From Tulasnella sp. 424 (Eukaryota; Basidiomycota; Agaricomycetes; Cantharellales; Tulasnellaceae), in contig WSUB01000153.1 of NCBI GenBank assembly GCA_019633425.1, positions 9,630 to 73,629 on the forward strand: DNA of 64,000 nt, in the 5' to 3' direction. Below are positions 10,601-22,285 of the stretch, piece after piece. A model generated the notes under the pieces. That model was given only the letters and a program-made list of their open reading frames with translations, was not told the DNA's origin and made no database searches. Made by a program: the position numbers and the translations under genes. Numbering within the stretch: position 1 is the first letter of the stretch; each line of letters starts with the position of its first letter.

Positions 10601-13553
10601 TTGGAATAAGCCTTGAGACATCCCCACCAGGCTCCTGATGTCACTGACTGCAGGCCAGTGTTCTGGGAGGCCGTGGTCCTCCCTAATCTGCACGCAACGA
10701 TGCTCGATGAACCGTGTAAGGTCATTCACCACATGGACTGACGAGTCTAAATCTTCTACTTGCCACTTCCTTGGTGCCAGCGCACGAAGCAGTGGGGCCT
10801 CCGGACGACAGGTAAGAAGGAATTTGACGTTGGTTGGAAATGATGAAGAGTGTCGATCGATGAGCTTGACGAAATCCACCGCATCTTTGGGATTTTGACA
10901 TTCGTCAAGCGCATCAACAATGAAGAGGATAGTGTGAGACTGATGGATGAGCTTTGAAAGGGGTACGGCCAACAGGGCCTCGAACTGGACTTCGAGTCGT
11001 TGGTCCGCGATGTCTTCATTCTCCTGCACGCTTTCAAGGACCGCATTCCTGATCTCCGGAATCAAGCTACTCCCAAGCTGCCTCGCGAGAGCGCAAACGA
11101 TGCGCGCGTTCAGAGTATTGTGGCCTCGACGGAAGTGAAAGATGGCACAGGAGGCTCGAGATTGCCAGTTGTGAGCCACGGTAGACGCGATGGTGGATTT
11201 GCCTCGCCCAGCCATCCCGCGGATCCAGAGCACCCGGTCGGGGGTGGAATCATCCCGTATCCAATTGTCAATTCGCTCCAATATCTCCACCCTGGTTCCC
11301 TGTAAGCAAACAAGATCCTCGATGGTGTTGCCTTGTGCCCCGTATTTTCCATCTCCCAGGAGGTTAAGCAAGCGACGGTTTTGCGCTTGAACCTCGGTGT
11401 TTTCTGGAAACAGATTTGTGTCAGCTTACCCGTGGCTCTCGAATACGAGGTATACATGCCTACCAAATTCGTTCAGAAGACTAGTAGTCTCCAGAGTGAC
11501 AAGCAACTAATATCACCAAGTGTCAGCCAATGTGCCGAGTGATGGATATGTAACAACAGACCTGGATTTCCTCCAACACCTTCCGGACCGCTCCTAGACA
11601 CCATTCTTCATTTGCTTGGTTCAACGAAGAAAACTCTTTCCGGACCAGGTTGGGGGAACAACGCTCCTTGATCTTCTCTTGTGCAAACTGGATTTCCCTG
11701 TGAAGGGCGTTAGTGTGCCGATATTGGTCTCTGGAGGACTAACCCGACGTACTCGGTTATTTCAGCCACACGGGCACGTATATTACCGTCTCGATGATGC
11801 ATCGCCTGTTCCCCCAAATCTTCAAGAATATTGGCTAATCTCCCCGGGTTTAGCTCAAGACTGTCTAACAAATTTTCGCTTTCGTTCATGGCCTAACCAG
11901 GTAAATTTAGCGGCACGATGGACAAAGTAAACCGATGGCTCCACCTCAACAATCTTCACCATCATTAATCCTACTTCGGCGGTGGCTCCAATATATTTGC
12001 CGATGACTGGAATGGATTCCGAGCTCAATTGCACGCCTTTCAATGTCTTGCGAGTTGCGAGCAATAATTCTCCAGGTATTGTATTGCGCTCCATTTTCGC
12101 CACGGCCGCACCTGACAGCGAGTATGCCGCGGAGACAGCAGTGGTGGCGGGCGAGGGTGTGCTTCCTCCGTGTTGCCGAGCACCTGGAATCTAGATGGCT
12201 GATGTCAGGGAGACCAGAGGTGGAGGGCCAGATGAGATATCGAGGGTTACATCGAGGTCCATGTCGCAGTATTCGCCAGCACCGTCGTCGGTAACAGACA
12301 CAAGGTCAAGCCTCGGCGCCGGATTAAATCCTCCGTGGTTAACTTGTCCCAATAACTAGACAAGTCAATACGTGGTTCAGTGTCGGGGTCGGAATAAATT
12401 TCGGTGAATGCTTACCTCCCGCAGAACTTCTTGCATAGTAGGTCGGGCAGCAGGATCTTTGTCCCAGCAACGGCGCATGAGTTTCCATATCGGATCATGA
12501 GCTGGTAGGTACGGGTGGTCCTTTGGAATAGGTAGTTCGTCTAGCATTATACGCCGTAGAATGACATGATGGAGAAGACCGTTAAATGGAGGTTTTCCGC
12601 TCATGACCTGGCACAACACTCTGGTTCGGTAAGCCTCCCCTGCCCCTCAGTTGCACGTACTCACAGTTAAAATAAGGCCACCGAAGGCATAAACGTCGCT
12701 TTCCAGGCTTGGTTTGTCTCCAGCAAATAGTTCGCTGGCCATGTACCTCACAGTTCCTTTCACCGTTTCGCTGGTTGTGAAGCCACTCCGAGCCTCGAGG
12801 TCCTGGACAACCCGACTCAGACCGAAATCGGAAAGTGCCGGACCATGCCAATCGTTAATCAGCACGTTTTCCGGCTTGACATCGGCGTGGCAGATTGGAG
12901 GGGTTCTTGAATGGAGATGCTCGAGGCCGCAAGCTGTTTGAAAGATCTGGAAGGGTATGATGAACAATGGCGGGGGGAGACCGGGCAATTTCGAAGGGAA
13001 CGCACCAGACGGAGCTTGTCAACTCGGGTGAGACCCGGATTCGCCTCTAAGTAGTCTGTCAAGTTTCCTTGACTGCACCAATGGCTGATGAGCCGTGGTC
13101 GGGGTCTCAAACGGTATCCAAGTAGAGGATGAAGGTTTGGGTGCGTTGTCTTGCTCCAAACAAAAGCTTCCCGTTTTAGGCGCTTCATACCAGCGACGGT
13201 TAGTATATATCATGTGAGGGATGGACGATTGAAGTACCGACCAAGTCTGCTTTCCATGTTAACGCTTCCGGTTCAATTTGTCGATGCTTTGGGATGAGAG
13301 TCCTGAGCTCCTTGATAGCCACTTGGACCCGTTCGCCTTGAGGGGTTATCCAGAGACCGCGATAGATGTCTGCATAACCACCGGTCGTTGAGGGGTGTTC
13401 AGGAACTTCTAGGGTACCCGAGAGTTCCTGGACCGTCTCGAAGAACTCCAACTGTCGACCTAGCTGAACAAGCGATGCCGTGTCCATCAAGGTAACCTTC
13501 AGATATGAGTCGAAGTATCTCCAATTTTCTCGGGTGACTTGACTGCGATGCAT
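7649..13553 (-). CDS. Kinase-NACHT-WD40 NOD-like receptor
   Basis: On the minus strand a kinase (from ATG 13553: GGYADIYRGLW loop, VAIKEL, CHADVKPENVLI, LSDFGLS, RYMASELF, DPAARPTMQEV) is followed by a 60-nt GT...AG intron at about 12250-12191 that removes its only stop and joins it in phase to the frame running through MERNTIPGELL. Then come a helical linker (12.1-11.5 kb), a NACHT domain (11.37-9.8 kb; P-loop GMAGRGKST, Walker B ILFIVDALDE, LTCRPEAPLL), and after an intron 12 WD40 repeats and a short tail (EHSFF-like region to stop 7649). Roughly 1800 aa in total. Family knowledge: fungal STAND NLRs act in non-self recognition and cell death, with WD40 as sensor and the N-terminal domain as effector. 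The alternative is two adjacent genes, kinase (stop 12191) and NACHT-WD40 (start near 12103). Confidence 0.72.
7955..9490 (-). repeat. Twelve near-identical 129-bp WD40 repeats
   Basis: The period is 43 codons, consensus SVAFSPDGRVLASGS followed by DxTIRLWDAQTG and PLGQPLTGH. Differences are concentrated at a few sites: the residue after SG-S (S, D, Y, W, E, L), the residue before TIRLWD, and the three residues after TGH. Repeat 9 has two extra codons (SE). Such within-gene uniformity plus focused variation is known from HET-D/HET-E type NLRs. Confidence 0.88.
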
Positions 13554-15765
13554 AGAGGCACGGCATGGGAACAAGTCAGCGAGGCCAAACGAAAACCACC
13601 CTAGGCTCTTGAATGGTGATGACGAATTCTCTATCGTTCGTACCTTTCTGAATATGGCGGATATTTCAACAGTAACAGAGGATGAAAATCGGCTAACGCG
13701 GGCAAAACAGAGAGGGTAGAGTTAGGTGGTGGCGGAACGAGTTGTTGGCCCCCGAGAATTGTGTTTGTTCCGACTGGCACGTCTGCTGACATGTTCAGCG
13801 TTTCCGAAGTCTCTAGGGGTCAGACCCCAAATATTTAAGACGGCGTTCAAACTGGATAGAACCGCTTTGTGGAGATCCCCTCGCTCCCGCGCTGCCTGTA
13901 TTGTCGTGTCAGACTCTGGGGTGGGCTCCACTTCTCGCTGGTCACACAGACCCTGACTTCCGCAGAGTCCATCCCTCCTCGACATGAGCACACGTCTACA
14001 GCATCAATTTATTTCACATGCCTCCGTACGGAATCCGGGACGAACAGCTCAGACTACCCTTGTTGGAGGAGAGGAGCGCAGCGTATCATATAAGAACCCG
14101 TCATCCAGGTTCAGAGCCCACAGCAAGGGCCAAAGATGCGCAATGGATTTTATCTATCTCGAAAGCGAGAGGAATATCGACATCATTGGCTGGGCACTGC
14201 CTAAACATTGCCACGCCTTGTGTTTTGAACCGGGTTCTTGCGTTTCCTTCCCACATCATAAGCCTAGTCCACGAGTAGCGCTTTTAAGCGTCTTATTCCG
14301 AAGTCGATCGAGGATTACCGCACTTCGTATTGCTTTTAACGTCCGTACTAACGTAGTACCGTTCCTCGACTTTTCGCTTGGTGCTGCGTTGTGCTACTCA
14401 ACCGACAGGAATGAGAGTGAATCCGACGCATTCGACGGGTCTCCTTGCATAGACACAGACTTACAACTTAAGTCTCCTCATTGATTCGCTCAGAGAACTT
14501 CGTGGCGTATGAAGGGCCGGGCTCGGTTCGAGCGCTGATAAGGTTCCGGTAATGCGTGTGGCACGCGGGGTATCAGATATGGCAACGCTAGATCCGGACC
14601 AAGGAGAGGGGTTGAGCAAGAGCACGACGTCGTACCTTCTTCGTGGCTGGGAACAAAACAGTCACTGCGCTCTTTAAGGTTGGTCGGTGGTATCTGAGAA
14701 TCGGTTCGATGGGTGCCATCGAACGCAATGCGGGGAGGGAATACCGGGATACGTACGACGAAAGACAGCACGTTTTGGTTTGCCGTGGCTGATTAAAGCT
14801 TTGGAAAAAGCGTGATGCGAGGCAGGCATTGGGCGGTAGTAAGAAGCCCCCGGAGCTTCTGGCGAAGTAGGTCTGGAAATTCCCCATGTCAGTCCACTAG
14901 GTGGTGCACTTGGCATCGACGAGGTACATACCAGTAAAAGCGTTGCTTCCAGGAGAGCTTCATATGACGTTCGGAGGCGATACCGAGAGGAAGGCCGGAG
15001 CGCATTGGGCCCGAGTGCCAGGAAAGTCTCCAGTCGAGTGTTCCGAAGAGGATCGGAGAACAAATGCGGACGATCTGAATTTCAAGGGATTCTGGAAGAT
15101 GTCTTGGTCAACGGTAGCTTGAACACGATTTCGAGGTAGGCAGCCACTTTGCCTGAAGAGACAAAACCAAGTGAAACTTGCGTGTAAGGCGTGCACTACA
15201 CTTGATAGGCAGCGACATGAATTTCACCTAAATGAAGGAGAACAAGGAATCTTGGGGAGAGGACGGAGAAAGACTCTTTACCTGACCACAGCAAACCCGC
15301 CTCGACCGCTTTGACCCGGGGCTGGTCCTTGTAGGTCTGATAACCCGTGCAATCCTGAGATTGAAGACGTAAATTCAGTCAAGGGTCCCCAGGGAGCTCT
15401 ATTCTTGGGATGGCGTTTGCATAGCCTAGGTGGCAGTATGAGGGGTCGTTCGTCCACAGTGAAGGGGTTCGATCGTCTCGAGTTGTGGATGTCGGTCTTT
15501 TTCGGCTCGGAGAATGCGTCAAATGAGTTGATAGGTAATAATGCGTCAATATTAATTCTATGATGTCCTTCATAAGCACCGGGAGTATCGGGAGGCGTTG
15601 AGGCGAGGCGGGGAGGGGAGGAGAGATGGCTGCGCTGCACGATACGAACCGTGGGATGAAGCAAGGCCAAAGCGAACATGGGACTCTCGACCTCTGATTA
15701 GGCTCACGGATGTAAGCCCCTTAGCTCCGGGGCGAGCTCCTCCGCCGGAGCGGGGCTTACGCGTG
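13554..15765. other. No assignable gene; scattered open frames
   Basis: Minus-strand open frames at 13722-13991 (AARERGDLHKAVLSSLNAVL looks protein-like and could be an upstream exon of the NLR gene), 14490-15063 and 15278-15679 may belong to one or more multi-exon genes. I could not join them into a recognisable protein. A plus-strand open frame at 13984-14484 has no recognisable motif. Confidence 0.25.
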
Positions 15766-15769
15766 AACC

Positions 15770-16300
15770 TAACCTCTGATCCAACGGGGTGAATATCTGG
15801 TCGAACGTGAACCTCTCGAACGCATCGAGGGGCAAGCCAGGCGCAATGATGTGGTCCATGAATTACGCTCCGTGCATGATGCTGTTGTGCGGTGGGGCGC
15901 AGTCGCCTTTGGATACGTTGAGGTTGGACAGCAGAGGTACGCGTCGACGTTGCATTTCCCTCTCTTCACGTCATGAACTGCTCCGCAGCTTCGTTCCTCA
16001 TTCCTTGAAGCATGCTTTGGGAATACTGAGATTGATGACGAGACATCCTGAAAGACGGGCGTTGTCGGGATTGAGCTCCCGAGGCGTTGAAGTAATCTGG
16101 CGAATGGTGCCTTCTACGCCGTTGTTGGTGTGGCATTACAAACTACTGCTATCTCGGCTGCGTACAGTGGAGCGGCGGTGGACGTTAGGGGGTGGATGGA
16201 CAGGTTCATTGAAGCGGTTGAGGAGCGTACGGCTGTTCCAGATGCAGAACGTGCGAGATCGCAGAGCGGCCGTTGTGTTGTGGCCAAGATGGAATCATGG
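15770..16300 (-). pseudogene. Family B remnant upstream of lipin copy 1
   Basis: The block at 15790-15960 is the same sequence as the B core that encodes the LPLDAFERFTFDQIF segment (minus strand), and 16020-16300 repeats the B upstream block seen at 4.2-4.4 and 55.2-55.6 kb. The rest is missing. It is divergently arranged with respect to lipin copy 1. Confidence 0.5.
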
Positions 16301-19010
16301 AATCGACCAGGGGAGTAGGAAGACGATGGCGACGACTCCCTGACGGTTGATTGTTGCTTCGGTCGTTGGATTCGTTCTAGCTATCGAGCCGCACGATCTT
16401 GTGCCAATTTTTTGTAGATTCGTCTAGTGAAGTGGTTTGGGAAGGGACGTTGCCGAGAGAAGGCTACATTTCGCTGAAGGCAATGTCACGTGGTGCGAAG
16501 GGGTCCAGACGAAATTGCAACGACCATTGCCCTCACTTTGTTTCCGTACCCATTCACATTAACCCCTACCCCTTTCACTCAGCCTCACTCCTAGTCGACG
16601 GCAAAGGCTCTTCTCGACAGTCTTCAACTACGTTCGGGGAGTATTCTCAGCAGTAACCTCATACTAAATAAGTCTTTCGTCAATTAAAACATCAACCCTC
16701 ACAGGCGCAATCGACGTTGGGGTCGTCGAAAAGACCAACGAACGAGACCTCTCCGTTTCCATGTTCAACTCAGCGAATGGCAGGTCCTCTGACCAGGCGA
16801 AAAAGCCGTCAGCGTTCTCGTCAACGGCAAAGCGAACCATATTCGATGAAGATGGGAGACGCAGGAGAGACTTTCTTTGCCTTGAGACCGAGGAGGATGT
16901 TCCGGGAGAGGTCATGACGAGTCCCACACAGGTCAGTCGGTCCGCTTTGCAACTTGTCCAGACTACGATCATGCACCCATGACCCGGTCAGTATCCATAT
17001 TTGGAGACGTTGTTGACACTATGGCTGCGCCTCCTCGGTACCGAGCGGCGAAAAGGAGGGCAACGGTGACGCTCAACGCTAACACGACATCGCAGGACGC
17101 TTTGAGCCTGACGCCAACCAGGAAGCCAATTCCGATGAAGACAAGAGCGTCAACGCCGCACTCTCATCCTGGAAGGTCAGTCCGGTCCGGAAATGTTCCA
17201 TTGGATATAGCTATTTAACCGAATGTTCTTTTTCGCTCGCGGTCTAAAAGGGGCCGACGTTTCTCGATTTCAACAGCATCTCACCACCAAGTCCCAATTC
17301 CGCATCGGGGAGCACATCACCTGCATATTCTTCACCGCCGAAGCTCTGCGACGATAGCACTACTACCACAAACTCTGATTCCCAATATCCATCTCCTGAA
17401 ACCCCGGACTGGATCATCCATCCAAGGACGCTGAGTGCACCGCGTTGACCTACTCCGCTCTCAGCAAAGTCAAGGCCGTTTGAACTACCGCACCGAAACT
17501 TGGGAAAACCGTCATCACAAACGCTACTAATACACTATTAGACCAAGCGAAGAAGGGAGGGATCATCTCCACGATGTGAAGGTGGAGTTGTCGCCCAGCA
17601 ACAGGGCGGACGAGGAGTCGAAGGAAGCCGGGAGGTTTGGACGAGGAGGCCGCCGGAAACCTTTTATGGGAAGGAAGTTGCGCTGGATATGGCTGCGTAT
17701 CATAACGCTGAAGCAGGTGGCGAGGAATTGCACGAGGTTGGGAAGGCTGAGGATGACGCTGCAGGAGCCAAACCTTCATCAACACCCAAGGTCGAAATTC
17801 TTCGGCATCTGGTCAAGGTGGCCAGCTCTTCTCGGACGGAACCGAGCGAGACTTATTCTGGGTCAACATCAAGTAGAAGAGAATCTCTTTCCAATCGAGT
17901 TTATGCGACAACGATGAAGGAGGGAGGAGGAGGTTTGATGATTTGGAGAGTGTGCGATGGTTCGACGATGAGAAAGTACAGTATACGAGGTTATTGGCGG
18001 ATCCGGATGTTGCTGGGAGCGGGCAGTTGGCTATGAAGTGGGGGGTCGGTAGGTTCATACGAGGCTGCATGGTGCTTTGCGCGGCCGGGGGATACTCATG
18101 GGCGTCCTTGCTGTACCTGGTATAGGTTCATCACTCGAAAAGACAATTCTCCTCTCATAGCGGCCTTATTCCCGTGGAGACCCAGCAAGAAACCGCTACC
18201 AGAACATCGACCGCGTCCACCATTACCGTCGAGAGCATCCAATCCAAAACATACCTCGCCCGCCCCCCCACAAATGCTACGATGAGCGTGAGGGAGAAGA
18301 GGACCTCAGGGACGAGTTGGGCTAGGTGGTCAGATCAGAGTAGGACAGCTGAACAGCAGCAGGAGCAACAGGTTCCTGGGACGGCGACGGCCGGGGGTGC
18401 GTTAGGAGTTCCCGCGGAGGTGGAATTTGGAGACCGGCTTTGACGCCTACTTGCGAGCGCTACCGTGGACTTGGTGAGATTCCGGAGTCCCTTGGTTAGG
18501 GGTCGATGTATGTTGACTTGGGAGACTCTTCCGCACTATAGGATATACCTGAAGCTCCAATACCGACTTCTCCACCCATGGGTCCCAGACCGCTCCGTCT
18601 TCCGGTTCGTGTTCTACAAGCCCTTCGCCAACATCCAGACTACGTTAACAACGAACCATAAGAACTACGTCAAGACTCTTCGACTCTCATCCGATCAGTT
18701 GAAGGCATTGGATCTACAAAAAAGTGCTAATATGATCATGTTCTCGCTGGCTGCTACTGAGTCGTCGCTTGCACTGCCAAGATCTTTGTCTGGGAGGAGA
18801 CGGACAGGTTGTGGTGAGCGATATTGATGGGACTATTATAAAGTATGGCTCTCGGGATCTATCTACCACGATCTTTCATCGTTGCTGACCGTTTGGCTGA
18901 TAGGTCTGACGCGTTGGGTCACGTGTTCAACCTCATCGGACGAGATTGGACGCATTTAGAAGTGGCCAAACTGTACACCGATATCGCGCGGAATGTGGGC
19001 ATTGGCTGGA
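16250..19010 (+). repeat. Inverted duplication containing lipin, left arm (right arm about 34600-37690)
   Basis: The sequence from the segment cggccgttgtgttgtggcc onward recurs reverse-complemented in 34.6-37.69 kb, covering the lipin 5' flank, N-LIP, middle and C-LIP regions. The arms differ by many substitutions and indels, so the duplication is not recent. Their centres are about 18 kb apart. Confidence 0.75.
16670..19010 (+). pseudogene. PAH1: Lipin / phosphatidate phosphatase (PAH1/Ned1-like), copy 1
   Basis: Pieces in order match fungal lipins: an N-LIP remnant (AIDVGVVEKTNERDL at about 16710), the middle Ser/Pro-rich region, the GTSWARWS element (18300), then the catalytic C-LIP part with QVVVSDIDGT (DxDGT motif intact, about 18800), and after a short intron SDALGHVFNLIGRDWTHL and KLYTDIARN. 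Downstream of this the protein breaks off at about 19010, and earlier exons need several frame changes. Lipins dephosphorylate phosphatidate to diacylglycerol at the ER/nuclear membrane; this copy cannot make a full enzyme. It is the inverted partner of copy 2. Confidence 0.72.
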
Positions 19011-19544
19011 ACGCGAAATGATGTCTTGATAGCTGGTCAGAAGAGCCGGGAGTTTGATATGAGAGTTGACGAAGGGATCGCCAAGAGTCCACACATTTCG
19101 ACCGTCGGATCGAATTTGCTCACATCTCTGAAATAGGATTGCGACACCTCAAGACAGAGTTGAAAGACCTATGGACAGGATGGGGGGCTCGTCCAAGACA
19201 GACGTTCGAGAGGGTGAGCCTTTCCTGGCACTTTGAACATTCGCCGGAACCAGTCGCATACGCTCATTGTTCTTGCTGGGCCGGAAATAGATCAGTAGGG
19301 CATGTCTAGATCGAGTAGCCGTCTTGTCGAAGGCTAGGGAAGATAAACGTCATTTATATCGATAGTTCAAATTCACGTATCTTGCCCGATGACTGCTGTT
19401 CACAATGTGCGGCTGTGGGGTCAAAGTTCTGCCGTTTCCGACTTGGGAGTTTGCCACCGACGCGACTCTCAAGAGGCGTCGCCTTGACCCACGTTCTCAC
19501 AACTCAAGAAGCGATAGTATACAATCACGCAGAGACGCATTCGT

Positions 19545-20960
19545 TTAATTCTGCCGAGGCAAAGGGACCAAGAGGGTTAGTTCGACCAAAAGGATTCGAT
19601 TCAACAATGCGCTCCTGATCTCAGATATTAATATTCTCATCACCATAGTCTCCTTCTGCTTAAAGTACCACTGATTCTCTTCGTCCACCAAGACGAAGTT
19701 CAAGTAAGTATCGTGAGCTGAATTTGTTCGTTGACGTCTCGACATGTTGGTGTTGACTTGAAGCTGTCGAGAAACAGTCGGATTGGGATCGTTTCGCATA
19801 GACGAAGGAAGTGGTTCGAATCAGAGCAGGCTGAGGAGGGAGACAACGAGAAACGATGCACCTCTCACGGGTTTACCATACATGATCTCGACGTTGGTTA
19901 TCATCTCGTACTCGGGATACAGATTCAGTAGCGCTCCCGTCGTTTCTCGTCGAAGTTAACAATGGGATGCTTCCATACGCTTGATCCTAATCCAGACGAG
20001 AAAATATATTTTGCCGACGATCACGTCTTTAAGATGGTAACTAGGTGGACGGGTAGCTTTAGAACTTCATAATCTGAGGGAAAGAGGGAACGGGCAACGT
20101 ACTTTGGCTTGTTGTACTTAAACTCGAATTGCACGCGATCGTCATACCAACCTCCATTTGATGAGATCATTGCGGTCTGGTGGTTTGCGATACGAATGGG
20201 TCCCTCTCTTTCGCTTCGGTAAATAACGAGCAATCGTCACCTGAATGAAGTACGGGTGGCGAAGGGGACCATCAGTTCCCAGTCCAATTCTTACAAGTTA
20301 CCCGCAAGAAGTGATGTGAGCTAGAAGAGAAAAGTGAGTGATCTTACCTCGACATTTATACCCTGATAACTCTCCGACTGCTTCTCGGCACTCTTGAAAT
20401 CGAAGTCGAATTTCCGAGCTTGTCGCATTTCTCCAGGTGTAGCGAGGTTTTGGGGTTCAGGGGGGTTTATATATAGTGATCGCCTTGGTCGTAGAAGTAC
20501 CGCACTATACCGGCTGAAATCACGTTCTTGGTCAGTATCTATACTTGAGCTACAGAGGAATTATACTACTAGCCGCACCTCACGACCACAACTTGAATCC
20601 CACTCGAGGACGGCAATTTCGTTCCTGACCATGGGTTCGCGATGCCCATTTATCCTTCATGAACGACTTTGCAGGTCTGGCGCGGGCCTGTTGTGATTTG
20701 AACTGTGACTTTGACGACTGAGAAGGTGCCGTTGCACGATGTCAGGCCAGCTTTGCGGTGTAAGGCATCCATGTTCGATGGGAGGTCGGACGATGGTGAC
20801 CAGCAAGTTGGGGTCGCGAACGATATGGGTAGATATACGTAACGTGCGAGGGTTTTGAGGGCAGGTATGGCATGACTAGTGAGCTGGTGAAGGTGAAGTG
20901 GATGCGTGGCTGGAACTGTGGATAGCCGACTGCGCGACGTCGTGCAACGAAAGAAACGGA
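19545..20960 (-). pseudogene. VPS26: Retromer subunit Vps26, degraded
   Basis: Reading the minus strand from about 20.55 kb: a YFYDQGDHY piece, then FDFDFKSAEKQSESYQGINV, YFIQVTIARYL, PDRNDLIK, FEFKYNKPKY, YHLKDVIVGKIYFL, then IPIRLFLDSF (split by a frame change) and DTYLNFVLVDEENQWYFKQK near 19.7 kb. Order and spacing match Vps26, the arrestin-fold core of the endosomal retromer. At least two frameshifts are visible (the KMEVGIED region near 20.13 kb reads out of frame, and the strand following IRIK stops), so it is a pseudogene. The N-terminal third, around 20.65-20.96 kb, is only weakly recognisable. Confidence 0.75.
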
Positions 20961-22285
20961 GGATCGAATCGCTCGGGCCAAGTGTCGTGCCTTGGCGCCC
21001 ATGCAACCAATGACGCAGCCTAACACCTGCCCGCTTCGTCCCTTCATGTTCCATAGGAACAAGACTCGAGGTCGTGTATTGCACGGATGAACGACGTTTG
21101 TATTATTATGACTCTTGGGCATGGGCATCATGCGGATCATGTGGCCCCATACAGTATATACTCGAGACTGCCTTCCGTATTTTCCAGTCCACCGGCCGGC
21201 TTGGGGTTGGGCACAGCCCTGGGACAAGGTGGTGCGCAAACTCACGTGTTTCCTAAGGGGGTCCCAATCGAGATCCGAGATGGCGGGTCCAATTCAGTAC
21301 TTACACGGCTCCAGAATTCGAAGCAAATTCTGAGCGATTCCCCTTCCTGAGTGATCCATGGGGTCGTAGGAAGATAGCCCGGCATTTCGGCGCGGCAAAT
21401 TTGCTACCTTGCCGAGGACTGCTGCAGTAATGCTGTCGACCCAACATGAAGACTTGATGCGCAGCCGGACTCGCAATTCCCCTCAAAACCTTGGACATGT
21501 CGGACGAGTCTTTCAAGTGTGATGCGGGGCAAAACCTTTTCGGCAACGCACAGGGAAGTAACTTCTGCGGCGAGCTTTCCGAAATGTTTGCTTAGTCATT
21601 CAATAAATCACGCAACTTTCGGACAATTGTCAACAAAGTTATCAGCCGGGATCGGCGACACCGCGACAATTTGCTTCCAACCACAACAGTCCTTCTCAAC
21701 TGAGCCCCCTCCTCCTCGTAGCCGAATTCAACCTGATTAAGCCTGCCACGCCGAATTGCTGTGACGCTCATTTCGAGCAATAAGGCCGCAGCTTCGTCAC
21801 GTAGACTTCGAAGAAAATTCCATGGAAAACTCCCAGTGTCGTCAGGGACGCGTGCAAGGCAACCAGCCCCCTGCAGGCTTTTGCTTGAGGCAAACTGCGA
21901 GGTAGCGATGTTGTGAGCACTCCGGGCGTCCTTTAAGACTCGCCAATTCACCTTTCCTTCCTCAGTGAAACCTCTCCTCTTGCTTCCTACCGCCCAGGCT
22001 CTGAACACCGCTTACCATCGACCCATAGTATCACTGGTTTTCTCTCAGCTAAGCCCTTGATGAAAGAGAAAAGTTACTCTGCCCGCGTTCTTCGTTCGGC
22101 CCGATCCGACCCAAGTGGTTTTCGTGGTGGATACAAGCTGAGCGCGAAGTTGGTGCGTCGCGTCCCGATTTTTTGAAGTTTAGCTCTAACAATCAATCGC
22201 TCGCAGAGGGCGAGAATGAAGAAGCTCGAGAAATGGCGAATTCGTTCTTCCTCGATCAAATCTTCCGAAGACGCTCGCCAATTCC
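20961..22285. other. Spacer with unassigned minus-strand frames
   Basis: Open frames at 21301-21546 and 21592-22008 (minus; 138 aa, no recognised motif) are present. The region may hold the promoter of the downstream plus-strand kinase-TPR gene. No gene is supported. Confidence 0.3.
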
